Under the pieces are notes generated by a model. It had not been told where the DNA came from, ran no database searches, and saw only the letters and a program-made list of their open reading frames with translations. Positions 27,681 through 38,643 of a stretch of 64,000 bases of DNA are shown one piece after another; the first letter of the stretch is position 1, and each line of letters starts with the position of its first letter. Source of the DNA: Balanoglossus misakiensis (lineage: Eukaryota > Hemichordata); NCBI GenBank assembly GCA_040954595.2, contig CM082590.2, positions 4,340,001 to 4,404,000 on the forward strand, given 5' to 3'. The position numbers were made by a program, and so were the translations under genes.

Positions 27681-28673
27681 CAGTCAGGACGTAAGTCGGG
27701 TAATTAAACAGCAGGGGATCATGCAATGCAAACACTTGAACTGGCCAGTAACGTTTGAATTGCTCATTTGCATACAGTTTTTCCACTTTTTTCACAACGA
27801 AAGTTAAGCAACTTGCAACCCATTTCTCACAATTATTTCACCCCAGGCACATTACTGGTACTATGAGTGTACTACATGTGATTTTTCATGAAGTTTTATC
27901 GAGAAGAATTTCTTTACTTCCACTGACAAAATTGTGATCACGAAATTCAAAGTGACCTTGAAGTTAAAAAATCAAAAAAAAAAATATCAGCCATACCCAC
28001 ACAAAAATTAACCCCCTCAGGCTTTAGAAACATTATTAAACTCCTCTATTCATAATTTTGACATGAATATATCCATGCCGAGAGTCAAGGACCACAATTT
28101 ACAGTGCCATAGGTCAGTCCTGAGAAGTCAGTCAGCGTGAATAGTGTATAGACTCCGTATGTAATATGCTAATGAGAGTTAACGACGCGTTGAAAAGGAA
28201 GCCATTACGTCATGGGTTAACATGCGTTGACCTACTTCAATGCATACACATATGGCAAAAACGGCTGTACTCGTCGATGGCGAAGGCAATTTTTACACCG
28301 TCATTACTCCACAACGGAGCGGCTCACAACGTTATAATTTCACGGTAACTTAGTTCAATATCTTCCTAACCTACCCAATTTTTTTCAAGACAAGAAATCT
28401 TTGCCGAGAGTCAAGGACCACAATTTAAACCAACATACCGAAACTGTCTATCTCGGGAACGTGTCGTTAAAACTTCACGAAAAATCATCCTATCATTGAC
28501 TATGGTGTTTCATACACGTCTTAGAAAAATGGATGCACTACGATCACTTGTAGTACCGAAAATCTCCGTTTGAAAATTTTTCGAACTGGCCGTAACTGCC
28601 ACTCAGCGACGTTCACATTCAAATAGATCTCTTTGATCTCACCGCCGTAATTACCCCACTTACGTCCTGACTG
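27681..28673. mobile_element. 993-bp non-autonomous TIR element, copy 2
   Basis: Same length and same insertion point within the monomer as the copy 3,220 bp upstream, with only a few substitutions (for example GTCGGG in place of GTGGGG in the left inverted repeat). An identical insertion site and identical flanks mean that it was copied as part of the satellite block rather than by independent transposition. Confidence 0.87.
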
Positions 28674-31500
28674 TATATGCCTATGCGCATAAGAACGTTT
28701 TCCACTAGACTCTGTTGATCGACGGATAGCTGTAAAATTTCCATGGTTGCTTCCAAACAGCCTCGTTTATTTACCGAATTCTGATGTGAGGCGCAGAACA
28801 CGTAATAGGCCTATGCACATAAGAAACTTTTCAACTTTAGATCGACGGATAGTTCTAAAATTTCCATGGTTGCTTCAAAACAGTCTCGTGTATTTACGGA
28901 ATTCTGTTGGGAGGCACAGAACACATAGATAGGCCTATGTGCATAATAAAGTTTTCCACTAGACTCTGTAGATCGAGAGATAGTTCTAAAATTTCCATGG
29001 TTGTTTCCAAACACAGCCTCGTTCATTTACAAAATTCTGTTGTGATGCGCTGAACACATACATAAGCCTATGCGCATAAGGAAGTTTCGCACTAGACTCT
29101 GTAGATCGACGGATAGTTCTAAAATTTCCATTATTGCTTCCAAACACATTCTCGATTGTTTACAAAATTCTGTTGTGATGCGCAGAACACATATATAGGC
29201 CTATGCGCATATGAACGTTTTCCACTATACTCCGTAGATCGACAGATAGTTCTAAAATGTCCATTGTTGCTTCCAAACAAAGCCTCGTTTGTTTACAAAA
29301 TTCTGTTGTGATGTGCATAACACATGATAGGCCTATGCGCATATGAACGTTTTCCACTATACTCTGTAGATCGAGAGATCGTTCTAGAATTTCCATGTTT
29401 GCTTCCAAACAGCCTCGTTTATTTACGGATTTCTGTTGTGATGCGCATAACACATAGATAGGCCTATGCGCATAAGAACGTTTTCCACTAGACTCTGTAG
29501 ATCGACGGATAGTTCTAAAATTTCCATGGTTGCTTCGAAACAGCCTCGTTTATTTACCGAATTCTGATGTGAGGCGCAGAGCACGTAATAGGCCTATGCG
29601 CATAAGAAACTTTTCAACTTTAGATCGACGGATAGTTCTAAAATTTCCATGGTTGCTTCCAAACAGCCTCGTGTATTTACGGAATTCTGTTGGGAGGCAC
29701 AGAACACATAGATAGGCCTATGTGCATAATAAAGTTTTCCACTAGACTCTGTAGATCGAGAGATAGTTCTAAAATTTCCATGGTTGTTTCCAAACACAGC
29801 CTCGTTCATTTACAAAATTATGTTGTGATGCGCTGAACACATACATAAGCCTATGCGCATAAGGAAGTTTCGCACTAGACTCTGTAGATCGACGGATAGT
29901 TCTAAAATTTCCATGATTGCTTCCAAACAGCCTCATTTATTTACCGATTTCTGTTGTGAGGCGCAGAACACATATATAGGCCTATGCGCATATGAACGTT
30001 TTCCACTATACTCCGTAGATCGACAGATAGTTCTAAAATGTCCATTGTTGCTTCCAAACAAAGCCTCGTTTGTTTACAAAATTCTGTTGTGATGTGCATA
30101 ACACATGATAGGCCTATGCGCATATGCACGTTTTCCACTATACTCTGTAGATCGAGAGATAGTTCTAGAATTTCCATGTTTGCTTCCAAACAGCCTCGTT
30201 TATTTACGGAATTCTGTTGTGAGGCGCAGAACACATGATAGGCCTATGCGCATAAGACATTTTTCCACTAGACTCTGTAGATCGACGGATAGTTCAAAAA
30301 TTTCCATGGTTGCTTCCAAACAGCCTCGTTTATTTACCGAATTCTGTTGTGAGGCGCAGAACACATAATAGGCCTATGCGCATAAGAAACTTTTCCACCA
30401 GACTCTGTGGATCGACGGATATTTGTAAAATTTCTATGGTTGTTTCCAAACAGCCTCGTTTATTTACCGAATTCTGTTGTGATGCGTAGAACACATACAT
30501 ATGCCTATGCGCATAAGAAATTTTTCCACTAGACTCCGTAGATCGACGGATAGTTCTAAAATTTCCATGGTTGCTTCCAAACAAAGCATCGTTTGTTTAC
30601 AAAATTCTGTTGTGATGCGCAGAACACATAGAGAGGCCTATGCGCATAAGAACGTTTTCCACTAGACTCTGTATATCGACGGATAGTTCTAAAATTTCCA
30701 TGGTTGCTTCCAAACACATCCTCGTTTGTTTACAAAATTCTGTTGTGATGCGCAGAACACATAGATAGGCCTATGCGCATTGGAAAGTTTTCCACTAGAC
30801 TCCGTAGATCGACGGATAGTTCTGAAATTTCCATGGTTGCTTCCAAACACATCCTCGTTTGTTTACAAAATTCTGTTGTGATGAGCAGAACACATAGATA
30901 GGCCTATGCGCATATGAACGTTTTCCACTATACTCTGTAGATCGACGGATAGTTCTAAAATTTCCATGGTTGCTTCCAAACAGCCTCGTTTATTTACCGG
31001 ATTCTGTTGTGAGGCACAGAACACATAGATAGTCCTATGTGCATAAGAAAGTTTTCCACAAGACTCTGTAGATCGCGAGATAGTTCTAAAATTTCCATGA
31101 TTGCCTCCAGACACAGCCTCGTTTGTTTACAAAATTCTGTTGGGAAGCGCAGAACACATAGATAGGCATATGCGCATAAGAACGTTTTCCACTAGACTCT
31201 GTAGATCGACGGATAGTTCTAAAATTTCCATGGTTGCTTCGAAACAAAGCCTTGTTTGTTTACAAAATTATGTTGTGATGCGCAGAACACATGATAGGCC
31301 AATGCGCATAAGAAACTTTTCCACTGTAGATCGACGGATAGTTCTAAAATTCCCATGGTTGCTTCCAAACACTGCCTCGTTTGTTTACCGAATTCTGTTG
31401 TGATGCGCACAACACATAGATAGGCCTATGTACATAAGAAAGTTTTCCACTAGCCTCTGTAGATCGACGGATAGTTCTAAAATTTCCGTGGTTGCTTCCA

Positions 31501-33673
31501 GTCTAATTAATTCAGATAAAAAGAATTGACACATTATGATGTAAATATTTATAAAAGTAGTAATAATGTAAGAGATAACCATAATTCAAAATTCATTAAA
31601 TTCTAATGTAATTTTAAAGTTTTGTTTTAAATTTTTCATGAAAAAAATAATCATATCAAGTGACATGTTTAATAGTGAAAAAAACCTGAATGTCACAAAA
31701 TCAACAATCATCTAAAGAGAATAAACACTGATTCCTCTTTTCCATCACACTGTATCAAAAACTCCTACCAAAAGTACAGTATTATTTAAACCACAAATAA
31801 GAAAAATCTCCTTATTATGACTTGTCAGATTATTAGGTGACAAACAGGAATTGGCAGATGCTGGAGGCCGGGAGAAAATCATCCTATCTTATCTGCTCCA
31901 GATCGCTTTGAATATTCTCCTAATCCTGATGTACATGTATCAGATCAATCTTGTATGTTACTAATTGAACAATTTGTTCTTCGGTATAACAGAACCAGTT
32001 GAATACTCAAAGTCATGCAAAGGGTAAGACAATATCTCTTCTCCAGAAAGTCAAGGGTTCTTGAGAATATTCCTTCTACACAGGCAGCTCTAAAAGAACA
32101 TGTGCTATGAGAAACCTAGCAAAGCTATATCAAACCAACAGAATCCCATTGGAAATCAAGTTGGAAAAAGCCCAAGAAAAGAGTCAACCTCAGGAAATCA
32201 GTTGTAAAAAGTAATGCACATGTTCCTGTAGGTGCTTTAGGTCTAGTCTGACAGCAGTGATCTTTGTTACTGTAAAGGAGAATGTCATCAAGATTGCTCT
32301 GATACATGTACATGTGGATTAGGATAATATACAGAGGAATGTATGGAAGCAAGTATGTTTTACAACCCATATTCCTGTTTCTGAGTGTTACAATTGACCA
32401 AAAAGTGCCAATAATGGGAGAAAAGTGTGAATGTCAGTTTCTGGCCGCTATTTTGGGATCCATATTGGAAAATGTCCGCCATGGGTCAATGAATAATTGT
32501 ACCAAATTTCATGCTTTTAACCCAAAGTGCACGATTTTAAAGTTTGAATATCTGTTTCTGGTCACTAGAGGGCTGTGTCATTTTAGATCCATATCAGAAA
32601 ATGGCCGCCATGGGTCAATGCATAAGTGTACCAAGTTTCATGCTTTTAACCCAAATTTCACGATTTTTGGGTTAACTGCCCCACTACAAGGAGAAGTGCA
32701 GACTGAAATGCAGTGATTGTCAATGTTGTAAATGTATGTGTTGTTGTTTCTGTAAAATGTCATGTTTTTGTAGAATTGATGTTTAACAACTTAGCTACTT
32801 TGCATGTCAAGCAAGGAGTACACTCAGTCATGTGTAGTATGGTAGTTTAAGCTTAGCTTCATTGAGATGTCATGTCTGGAGAACATTCACTGAGTTTGAA
32901 TATTTGCTTGTAGTTTTTAGTCATCCAAGAACTTAGTCTGAGGTTGCCAACCTGTCTATCAGATGTGAAGTTAATACCTTAAATAATTACAATGACATTG
33001 TTCATTTCCCCTGTATGTGTAAAAATCACATGTAATTTATTCAAAAGCTGACTACAAATCACATAGTACAATGCTCATTCAAAACAAGATATAATTTTTA
33101 AGTTTTAAGTTATAAGGTTTATTTAGTAGAGCATGTTTTGGACATTACATTATATTTCCAGTTTTGATTGGAAAAACTGCATGAAAATACGTGTTCACCG
33201 AGTTGCAATGACAGTATTACAGTACATCCATATCATTCCTAATTTTATGTGAGAAAACACTGTTGTTGGTATAAGTCAGAAACTGACATGAAACTGAATA
33301 CATATAACTCTTCTTTACACCAGTAATTTCTCACAATATTTTAATGTGACTATACCATTGTTATTTGTATTTGATGTACATGTTCCCAATTGTGAAACAA
33401 TAACACTTAGTATACAGTAAATATGAACAGGTTGTTTGGTTTATAGAGGTGATAAGTTTTAATGTACAGGTTTAACTCTTTTACAGTGTGTCTAAAGGCA
33501 AAGGATTCCGAAAACTGTTTTGTATAGACAGTGTTCTAAGGTTTTGACAGGGTTTGATTTAGACACAGGTTCTTCTGTTCATGACAGGCCCATAAAACTA
33601 TATTCAGTACTAAATTACGGCCTGCCAATGGCATATATGATTCTAGAACATTTTTCTGTATCTTTACTGATCT
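31501..33673. other. Intergenic AT-rich stretch between the satellite and the PHD/DUF6589-like gene
   Basis: No coding exon, RNA gene or transposon terminus was recognised, apart from the short tandem repeat at about 32420-32680. The first part follows the 3' end of the satellite abruptly. The last part would hold the 3' untranslated region of the gene that ends at 33674. Confidence 0.5.
32420..32680. repeat. Two ~127-bp tandem units with GCCGCCATGGGTCAATG
   Basis: Two successive units share GTTTCTGG, then AAAATGNCCGCCATGGGTCAA, then TTTCATGCTTTTAACCC and CACGATTTT. The style of sequence resembles the interspersed repeat at 34176-35890, which has the related phrase AATATGGCCGCCAT, but I could not align the two end to end. 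Confidence 0.6.
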
Positions 33674-34175
33674 TTACTGTAGCAACAGTAATCTTTTTTC
33701 AGCATCCAATTGTTTGGAGTACTTAACAAACCTTGCTTTTAGGTTTTCAGACTTTTTCACAGATATTTCATGTGTAAACTTTGGGAATACCTTGTGCTCC
33801 CTGTTAGGCTTTATTGTAAATAAATCCTTTAATTTATACATATTAACACACTTCCTCACATCTTTAGTTGTGTTGCCAGTGGTGGTATGTGGTGTGTATT
33901 GGTACTTGTCTGCTACTTGATCAAAATACAATTTCTCCATTGACTTTTCAAGCGAACCAACAAGTCTTGAGAATCTTGCCATTTGTGTATCATTGTATTG
34001 ATCACGACAGCGCTTCAGATTTTCTGAGACAAAAAATTGAACCAAAATTTACTAAATAAATACTCTAGGTATCATAATTGGCATAATGTAATAAATATGT
34101 TACAACATTCTCACACATTTTTGAGAAAGCAAATAAATCAAATTTCACCAAAGTCATTAATTACAGGAAAAATTA

Positions 34176-35890
34176 AAGCTGCAAGCAGCATTGTCCGGGC
34201 CCAAGCTCTATTATCTGATCTGGTTATTAGATATGCACATAATTAATGAGTAGAAACATAATGCTGTGTTTTATCCCATGAAATATCAAGGTTATTTCTA
34301 TGTTTGGTGTTGATATAGTGTTAAGTAGGTCAAAGGTCACCCAGAGGTCACCCACAATTTGGGCAGAAAATTTTGACCCATAGTGGTCCATGTCCAACAA
34401 AAACCAGACCTCTAGCCCTTTTGGTTAGCCCGGAATTATGTATGCACATAAATAATGAGTTAAGCAGGTGTCACAGGTGACCCAAAACTTTGGCTTTCAT
34501 TATGGCCCCATACCTCCAAACGCCAAGGCTGTACCTGCTTTGGATGCCGAGATAGGCAAAAGTAGGTCAAAGGTCATCTGAGGTCACCCAAAATTTGGGC
34601 AAGAAAATTTTGACCCATAGTGGTCCATGTCCAACAAAAACCAGACCTCTAGCTCTATTGGTTCGCCTGTAATTAGCTATGCACATAATAAATGAGGTCA
34701 GCAGAGGTCACAGGTGACCCAAAACTTTGGCTTTTCAATATGGCCCCATATCTCCAAATGCCAAGGCTGTACCTGCTTTGGATGCCGAGATATGCAAAAG
34801 TAGGTCAAAGGTCACCCGAGGTCACCCAACATTTGGGCAAAATATTTTGACCCCATACTGGTCCATGTATAACAAAAACAAAACCTCTAGGTCTATTGGT
34901 TCATCTGTAATTAGGTATGCGCATATTTAATGAGGTCACCAGAGGTCAAAGGGGTCATGAAAAGTAGCAAAATTTTTTGATCACATATAAATCCACATAC
35001 ATCAAAAACCAAACTTATAGCCCTATTGGTTAGCCTGGAATTAGATATGCAGAAAAATGATGCGTCAAAAGTAGGTCAAAGGTCATTGCCAAAATTACCA
35101 AAATATTTATAGGTTATTCTTGTCATATGATGATTCATATCCATAAAAAGAATTTCTGTGATATCAATTTTTAGGCTAGAAAAGGAATTTTTACTTTTTA
35201 ATCGTTTTTCACAAAATCCAATATGGCCACCATAATCTTCGACCAATCACATTCCCCTTCGCAAACTTGATAGACATCTGTTTAATGACCACACACACCA
35301 AATCTTGTGACTCGGTTATCGCCCGTTCTGGAGAAGAAGATTTTTGAAGTTTTACTATGGTTTTTCGAAAATCCAATATGGCCGCCATAATCTTCGACCA
35401 ATCACAATGATCTTCGCAAACTTGATAGACATCAGTTAGGTGACCACATACCCCAAACGTCGTGACTCGGTTATCGCCGGTTCTGGAGAAGAAGATTTTT
35501 GAAATTTTGACCAGATTTCAGAAAAACAACTGTAGCAAAAAAACTGCAACATTGACAGCAAAATATCCAATTACAAAAATGATGGGCAGAGGGTATACTA
35601 CCAGCACGCCAAATCTTAACTCGATCTGACTTGTAGTTTCTGAGATCTGAGATTTGCATTTTTTCAGAAAATCCAATATGGCCGCCATGTCATGTGACTA
35701 ATTAAGTATTCACAAGTCACTGCACATCTACTCATTGACCTTGACCACTGTAGCAAGTTTGAGAACTGTACCTGCAGCGGTGTCTGAGATCTAGAGCGCG
35801 AAAGAAGTGAACCAAGAATAAAGAAAGAAAGAAAGAAAAACCCCAACGAAACCAATACGGGCCCAAGCCTGGCTTGGCTTGGGCCCGTAA
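34176..35890 (+). repeat. Interspersed repeat with GGGCCCAAGC ends and AGGTCA-rich tandem core
   Basis: It begins AAAGCTGCAAGCAGCATTG..GGGCCCAAGC and ends in a small hairpin, GGGCCCAAGCCTGGCTTGGC, followed by TTGGGCCCG. The inner part contains near-repeats of about 237 bp with AGGTCAAAGGTCA at 34327, 34564, 34802 and 35073, and later units with CCAATATGGCCGCCAT and TTCTGGAGAAGAAGATTTTTGA. There is no coding potential. It lies in the last intron of the PHD/DUF6589-like gene, and a truncated relative sits at 3267-3392. Confidence 0.75.
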
Positions 35891-36329
35891 CAAAAGAGCT
35901 TGACATGTCCAAAAACAAGAACTTTTGTCCTACTTTCTTGTCCTATTTGGAGGTTAACCAAATATAGTTTTCTTTACCGTAAACTTTATACATGTATTTA
36001 TACCATGTACTGAGGGGAATACGATACTGTTTATTGAGCTCAAAATCCCTGATGAAGCTTAGACTGTGGGTTGAAATCAAAATTTCAATTTCATTGAGAA
36101 AATTTACACCAAAATATCCACTGCAGCCCCTACAGACCAGTGTAAAATTTGCTGGTTCCATCAGACATGAAGGAATATTTTTAATACCTACGTTTGAATT
36201 CGTTATTCAAGAATTCAATGGCCAGATCCAAAGCCACATTATTGCAAATGCCTCCACGGATATTTACTGTTCGGTTCCACTTGATTTCTTCTGAGAGTCT
36301 CTTTGGCAACCACTAATTTACTCCTGGGA

Positions 36330-37080
36330 AAGGAAATGTTTTAATTTATTTACCTCATCGGTTTTATCTTACTTGTAAAACCTGTACATGTTATGTCTTA
36401 ATTAATTCTTAAACCCTGGTGCGGAAAGTCCTGGGGTTCGGATTAACGTGTGTTTGTATAGTTGTTTATTTGGGAGTGGTCGTCGTGCATAATGACTGTG
36501 TAATTGCTCTCATGTAAACAGAAAATAATTGAACACTTCACACTTCCACGCGATTGACAACTGTTTGAATGGCGTGGTTATTGTTTCCCAAGGACGCTTC
36601 TGAAAAGCACTGAAACCAGATTTCTCCCAAAATCATCGTTGTTTCATAAGCTCGTGTACTTTTTCGTCAATAACTTTATGTTGTGTGTGTTTATAAAGCC
36701 AACTACTGACGTTGTGTGGTGTAATTCTTTACGCTTGGACCTGTTTGGGCCTATTTTCATAGAGCCAAGATCGTTGGTGTTGTCTGTTGTCAGTCAAACG
36801 GCATTAAGATTCGCTACTGATTTGGGGGGCCTTTTATACCCCGCACCGGGGTTTAATGTTGTCAATAAACTCTCTTTTCCATGTTTGTATTAATTCTTCC
36901 TATAATTATTATCAATGGATTGAAGTCTGTCTATTATGAACATCCTCAGGAAGCAACAAAAAAATCTGTAAGAAAGAGGTGCCTCAATATACAGGTAAAA
37001 TTCTATTCACATTGTCACTTTTGACTTGAAGTGGAAAATCTGCCATCAATGCAGAGGGGTCCTGATTAGATAGTTATCTT
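36330..37080. other. Intron between the third and fourth DUF6589-like exons
   Basis: No exon recognised. It contains a TTTTATACC motif and a CCCCGCACCGGGG hairpin, followed by TCAATAAACTC near 36865, reminiscent of an LTR R region. Matching long terminal repeats, a primer-binding site and a target duplication were not found. Confidence 0.3.
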
Positions 37081-38027
37081 ACCAGCTAATAACCTGTGAC
37101 CTTGAATCAAATATTTGTAATGGTTATTACACCAAAACTGTAACATATCCAGTCTCCAGTTTGAGATAATCCCCTCGCCATCAGCATGTCTCTCAGCATC
37201 TTTGTGAGCAAGTTGGTATAACCCACGCCATGTCAAGCATCTTGTGTATTCAGCCACATGGTCAATGTTTGCTGTACAGGCACGCTGCACACTTTTGCAT
37301 TCATTGCTGCAAAACCAGTCACCCTCTAAAATTGAAGTAAAACCCAAGATTTAATAACAATTAGAAAGAGTCGGCTGTATCATATGATATCATTTCATAC
37401 CAGTATGTTTATCCTCATATTGGTGGTAAAACAAATCTGCTCATGTAGTATATGATGTTGACTTCTCACAGACTATTACATGTAAAGTTACAAATACATA
37501 AAAATGCATAAGAAAAAGGCCACCATTGAATATTTTCAGAATTGTACTATCACAAACAGGGTTGCTAATGTTTGTATGTAAAAGTAGACATTTATACAAG
37601 GTATAATTGTTAATCCCTTGCACTCTAAGTATATTGAGTATTGCTCACAATTTCCAGAACACCACCAATCTCCTTCAGGTATGTCCCCTTGATCTATGTC
37701 CATGCACTGGCAATGGTACCAACGACCCTTGTGACAGTTACCCATTGCTGAACATTCGATCCATGGCGAATCTGGCAAATCTGAAATAAAAACAAGATAG
37801 AGAAGAGCAGATTTTATTCGCTGACTATATTGACTGCATGACATTAAAAAAAGTTACATAGCTACTACTCTCAAGGTTGAGTGATAAAATCCATAGGACA
37901 CTTCAAAGTAATTGATTATAAAATCATCCAAAATGTGTATGGACAGTCATAACAGTGTCACAAACTGCTCTGTGTTATATTTGCGGGTTTGGTTGTAACT
38001 GACCAAATATTATATATTGGAGATACC

Positions 38028-38085
38028 GCTGGACACAGATGGCGAGACAGACAGACAGACAGACACACACAGACACACAGACATT
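38028..38085. repeat. (CAGA/CACA)n microsatellite
   Basis: Short run of GACAGACAGACAGACA passing into ACACACAGACACACAG, in the intron upstream of the PHD exon. A C-run followed by an A-run occurs nearby at about 38155-38177. Confidence 0.85.
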
Positions 38086-38643
38086 ATAAGCTCCTCATTG
38101 TTGGCTAAAAATTCACATATAACATACTCCCCAGTGAATGCAGTTCATGTGATTCCCCCCCCCCCCCCAAAAAAAAATAGGTAGCATAGTACATTGTTTT
38201 CAGTGTGAGTTACATGTCATTGCAACAATATATGGTCCAAGTAATGGCATATTAATACATAAATGATAGAGACTAACCCTCGGTACTGCCACATATACAG
38301 TATTCTCTATCATCCTCATCACCACCATCATTAGCTGTGAACACTTCTTTTATGGACCTGTAGTCTATGATTGGCCAAACCATCAACACAGCATTTGAAG
38401 CTAAAGCCTTCAGGTGATCCACTTTGTCTCCAGGTGCGTTTTCGGGTATTTCGTCAATGTCATCTACCTGTAGAACTTTCATTGCAGCCAAAACTACCAT
38501 AGCTTCAGTTGTGAAATTCAACAAATTATCCACATGATTGATGCAGTCCGTGATCTTTTTCTTCACATTTCGATGGTTAAACACAGTTTTAGATGGAAAA
38601 GTGTACCCTCTTGATCTGCACTTTTTCCAGTGAACAGAAGATC

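Larger units (their letters stand above)
24070..30210. repeat. Tandem ~3,220-bp higher-order repeat carrying the TIR element
   Basis: Roughly 24070-26990 and 27290-30210 are near-identical with a constant offset of 3,220 bp. Both blocks contain a complete copy of the 993-bp terminal-inverted-repeat element plus the same flanking monomer order. Within each block a six-monomer sub-block repeats at 783 bp (25527/26310 and 28747/29530). Beyond the second block the offset becomes 3,350 bp, one extra monomer, so the copies differ by a gain or loss of a single unit. Confidence 0.85.
5591..31500. repeat. Tandem satellite array, about 130-bp monomer, roughly 180 copies
   Basis: The same unit recurs without spacers. 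It contains TAGGCCTATGCGCATA, then GAACGTTTTCCAC, CTCTGTAGATCGACGGATAG, TTCTAAAATTTCCATGG, TTGCTTCCAAACAGCCTCG and TTTACCGAATTCTG, then GTTGTGAGGCGCAGAACAC. The start-to-start spacing is 130 bp (for example 11173, 11303, 11433), with variants that add or drop one to three bases. At least three monomer subtypes alternate: a GACGGATAG type; a CTATAGACTC..GAGAGATAG type; and a shortened AACTTTTCAACTTTAGATC type. The array ends abruptly after GGTTGCTTCCA at 31500. Long open frames inside it (up to 193 codons) are by-products of in-register monomers. Its function is unknown; centromeric, heterochromatic or simply expanded satellite are all possible. Confidence 0.96.
33674..38643 (-). pseudogene. 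PHD-finger / DUF6589-like transposon-derived gene, with in-frame stop
   Basis: Seen: minus-strand exons at 38278-38643, 37649-37780, 37083-37325, 36192-36323 and 33674-34023 (stop TAA). The first encodes ..WKKCRSRGYTFPSK.. and ends DREYCICG. The second supplies WIECSAMGNCHKGRWYHCQC and GDWWCSGNC, together a PHD finger. The third holds NWRLDMLQFWCNNH..GHRLLA; the fourth WLPKRL..WNRTVNIRGG..DLAIEFLNNEFK; the last PNREHKVFPK. From memory this is the DUF6589-type layout found in many invertebrate transposon-like proteins. Problems: the fourth exon, entered through the strong acceptor TTTCCCAG, reads G-V-N-stop-W (TAG at 36313-36315). Joining exons two and three also makes a TAG and repeats the EGDW(W/F)CS segment. 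Upstream exons were not found (38643 enters in phase 1). Most likely a decayed copy; sequence error or alternative exons are possible. Confidence 0.68.

Noticed and set aside
5591-31500. Dozens of open frames of 60-193 codons on both strands in the satellite
   Set aside because: They all translate the same monomer in different frames, start at arbitrary points and end when monomer length shifts the frame. The longest arise where neighbouring monomers happen to be multiples of three.
5591-31500. CRISPR-like array
   Set aside because: The units are contiguous ~130-bp monomers with no unique spacers, and the genome is clearly animal.
36389-36905. Possible solo LTR (TATA-like word, GC hairpin, AATAAA)
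   Set aside because: No matching second LTR, no clear TG..CA ends and no target duplication.
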